NCBI GenBank assembly: GCA_030671745.1
Contig: DAOVHT010000002.1
Location: forward strand, 1 to 26,068
Origin: Candidatus Nanohaloarchaea archaeon
Lineage (GTDB): Archaea > EX4484-52 > GLR71
Direction: 5' to 3'
Length of the DNA stretch: 26,068 nt
A program made the position numbers and the translations under genes. Each line of letters starts with the position of its first letter. Positions within the stretch are counted from its first letter, which is position 1. This document shows, piece by piece, positions 25,901 to 26,068 of the stretch. The notes beneath the pieces were generated by a model. It searched no databases. It had not been told where the DNA came from and saw only the letters and a list, made by a program, of their open reading frames with translations.

Positions 25901-26068
25901 GATTATCTAAAGCACTATCATTGTCAAGGACAAGATGGGCGGAAAATCCAAAGGCATCAAATACAAAATCGATTAACTTTGTCATCTGTTTTATTGTCAC
26001 ATTTCCCGAGTCATCAGAACTTGTATTACCACCGACTGCAAATACGATTGAGGAGAGAACTAAGAATG
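22941..26068 (-). CDS. Modular surface protein with LamG half, DUF2341 and two FISUMP/DUF1566-like modules, 5' partial
   Basis: The frame is open to the right edge, so the true start lies outside; the first visible residues (FLVLSSIVFAVGG) are the end of a signal peptide. Order of modules: a transthyretin/Ig-like domain, a small beta domain, and the Ig-like domain shared with the left-edge gene (25119-25357). An Ig plus the N-terminal half of a LamG domain follows (SLVGWWVFNDEN to ITLEAWIHKNKY, 24765-24995), then a DUF2341-like domain (WDYRKLITLTP to TIYMYYGNAEA, about 24480-24760). Next come a beta-sandwich (23960-24460), a FISUMP/DUF1566-like domain (about 23590-23870), Cys-rich repeats, and a second FISUMP-like domain ending at the stop (RLPTKNELNCIS, YYWSSTEYSS, YVRCVRGQ). 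The FISUMP/DUF1566 fold is related to C-type lectins. A role in surface recognition or adhesion is likely by family; the partner is unknown. No C-terminal anchor is visible. It ends 68 bp before the giant gene. Confidence 0.85.
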   Translation of the reverse strand, partial: FLVLSSIVFAVGGNTSSDDSGNVTIKQMTKLIDFVFDAFGFSAHLVLDNDSALDNQTLHFYDDYTYLSSDVTDKSGFASVNYSPLPGTYNLSIFFNGTDNLFPVSISQDVIVPVVTNSEVTENNTVLINSTIPCVNLSDLNVTDLETYCYGLNTVDSILCNNDSSLCNIFEDNIYLNIDNSTDLVNITISGSSVQNPTDVGVSVSGTNIVTIKNNDYMTTSMTYNLILVSTAEDTSVIGVGWIYINLTSDDNLSFAKLQWSNSSGLTNISMSNSSMTHWYVNMTGLSDGIYNYTIWIENTTGATDQSELRIVTIDTINPNIYFDSPTPINNDNISENYTYINITTIDTNNITAFIDWNNSLVGWWVFNDENDFTDYSSYSNDGTNYGSTYTSAGKFGGARTFNGFNVHVDVPYNSNLDMTEAITLEAWIHKNKYIFNSSIWDYRKLITLTPTTTISDYKLKVELTPTNFDYSKAQLDGADIRFLDSVNNMLSYWIENWNSTGTSTVIVNVPVSGTSTIYMYYGNAEAVSMSSNRADMISYKTYTFADSLNTAAYHGKDLETSVPVAVDRATWSVPATEFSSENYDTIALSNDMRVSSSAGVGLTQQVVHDFVFKIDENIGGIYSINVSWEGYGSKGIELEADNDLRMYLLDRNTTSFELKDSKLDNSCSGINDCEMIFALNGTDINLSNYLNETGHIRFLVQKYENMKLPLGESCSSDNECASNACNVTCFDPWSYKTQCSGIDIYYQDAGTYAWASPWTQGCLNGGRWPTRDELYCIYTNRASLGYFQSNYHWSNTESTSTRAYALIFSNGIWSSSYKTVGNGVRCVRSKLALGESCTADIECASDLCSSNLCKLALGESCTADTECASDLCSSNLCKLAPGESCTADIECASNFCDVTCSDPWGYNTQCVGIDIYYKDVSSSQQQWKTSDTNCNIPQCGLDGGQDGDDLVDPVANPGVDFSSYPAQNLCKSISGRLPTKNELNCISTNKASLGSFRSHYYWSSTEYSSTSAWMQYIVIGVVYNEPKDYNGAYVRCVRGQ
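23395..23580 (-). repeat. 72-bp Cys-rich tandem repeats
   Basis: Landmark TCTGCTGTGCAAGATTCGCC recurs at 23401, 23473 and 23545 (TCCGCT variant), exactly 72 bp apart. Each unit encodes 24 residues of the form GESCTADxECASDLCSSNLC with four or five cysteines, a small disulfide knot. A more diverged unit (GESCSSDNECASNACNVTC) lies at about 23880-23940, before the first FISUMP-like domain. High DNA identity indicates recent expansion. Confidence 0.9.
25119..25357 (-). repeat. Copy 2 of the ~235-bp coding repeat shared with the left-edge gene
   Basis: Encodes SDDNLSFAKLQWSNS, MTHWYVNMTGLSD and YNYTIWIENTTG, nearly identical in protein and close in DNA to 524-761. The same orientation and gene-internal position suggest either recombination between surface-protein genes or descent from a common ancestor. 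Confidence 0.8.

Noticed and set aside
25998..26000. GTG as the start of the right-edge gene
   Set aside because: The frame continues upstream to the window edge without a stop and encodes a signal-peptide end (FLVLSSIVFA), so the real start is outside the window.
1..26068. tRNA, rRNA or other structured RNA genes and insertion sequences
   Set aside because: Nearly all of the sequence is occupied by protein-coding frames; the intergenic gaps are shorter than about 130 bp and hold promoters, and no transposase or terminal inverted repeats were recognised.

Overview
The window reads as archaeal chromosomal DNA, most likely from a DPANN-type or other poorly cultured lineage. AT-rich TATA-like boxes lie about 25-30 nt upstream of most start codons, which implies largely leaderless transcripts. 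Operon-internal or leadered genes carry short GGTG/GAGG-type ribosome sites. The glycogen synthase is of the GT3 (eukaryote/archaea) type. Very large, asparagine/threonine-rich surface proteins carry LamG, DUF2341, NosD-like and Cys-rich modules, which are common in DPANN genomes. No rRNA, tRNA, CRISPR array or transposase is visible, and the phylum cannot be fixed from the sequence.

Layout. (1) 1-932, minus: 5' part of a secreted NosD-like beta-helix surface protein whose 3' end lies off the left edge. (2) 1057-7713: a storage-polysaccharide block. It holds a GH15-like glucoamylase, a mannosyl-3-phosphoglycerate-phosphatase-like HAD enzyme with a tail-anchored 76-aa partner, an unknown 108-aa protein, a GT3 glycogen synthase, and a divergently transcribed amylo-alpha-1,6-glucosidase. 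(3) 7731-10090, minus: an unknown 135-aa protein and a 638-aa secreted, C-terminally anchored protein built as alternating domains A-B-A-B-A plus a Cys-rich knot. (4) 10181-22872, minus: a three-gene block with a 3,530-aa giant protein, a 499-aa coiled-coil protein containing seven 31-residue repeats, and a 174-177-aa disordered protein. The giant has a signal sequence, about 2,840 residues of extracellular beta domains, one membrane helix, a HerA/FtsK-like ATPase and a long cytoplasmic tail. (5) 22941-26068, minus: a large modular surface protein, 5' truncated by the right edge, ending in two FISUMP/DUF1566-like lectin-fold modules separated by Cys-rich repeats.

Working model. The central enzymes make and degrade glycogen in the cytoplasm: synthase extends chains, debranching enzyme and glucoamylase dismantle them. 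The right half encodes a cell-surface apparatus. The giant protein joins an outward adhesin-like stalk to an inward P-loop motor of the HerA/FtsK class, and the coiled-coil and disordered proteins encoded directly downstream are candidate cytoplasmic partners. An extracellular stalk covalently joined to a pumping-type ATPase is the most striking item. Also notable are a LamG/Ig module that appears split between the giant gene and its upstream neighbour, a roughly 600-residue internal tandem duplication in the giant, and paired lectin-like modules whose differences cluster at amino-acid-changing positions.
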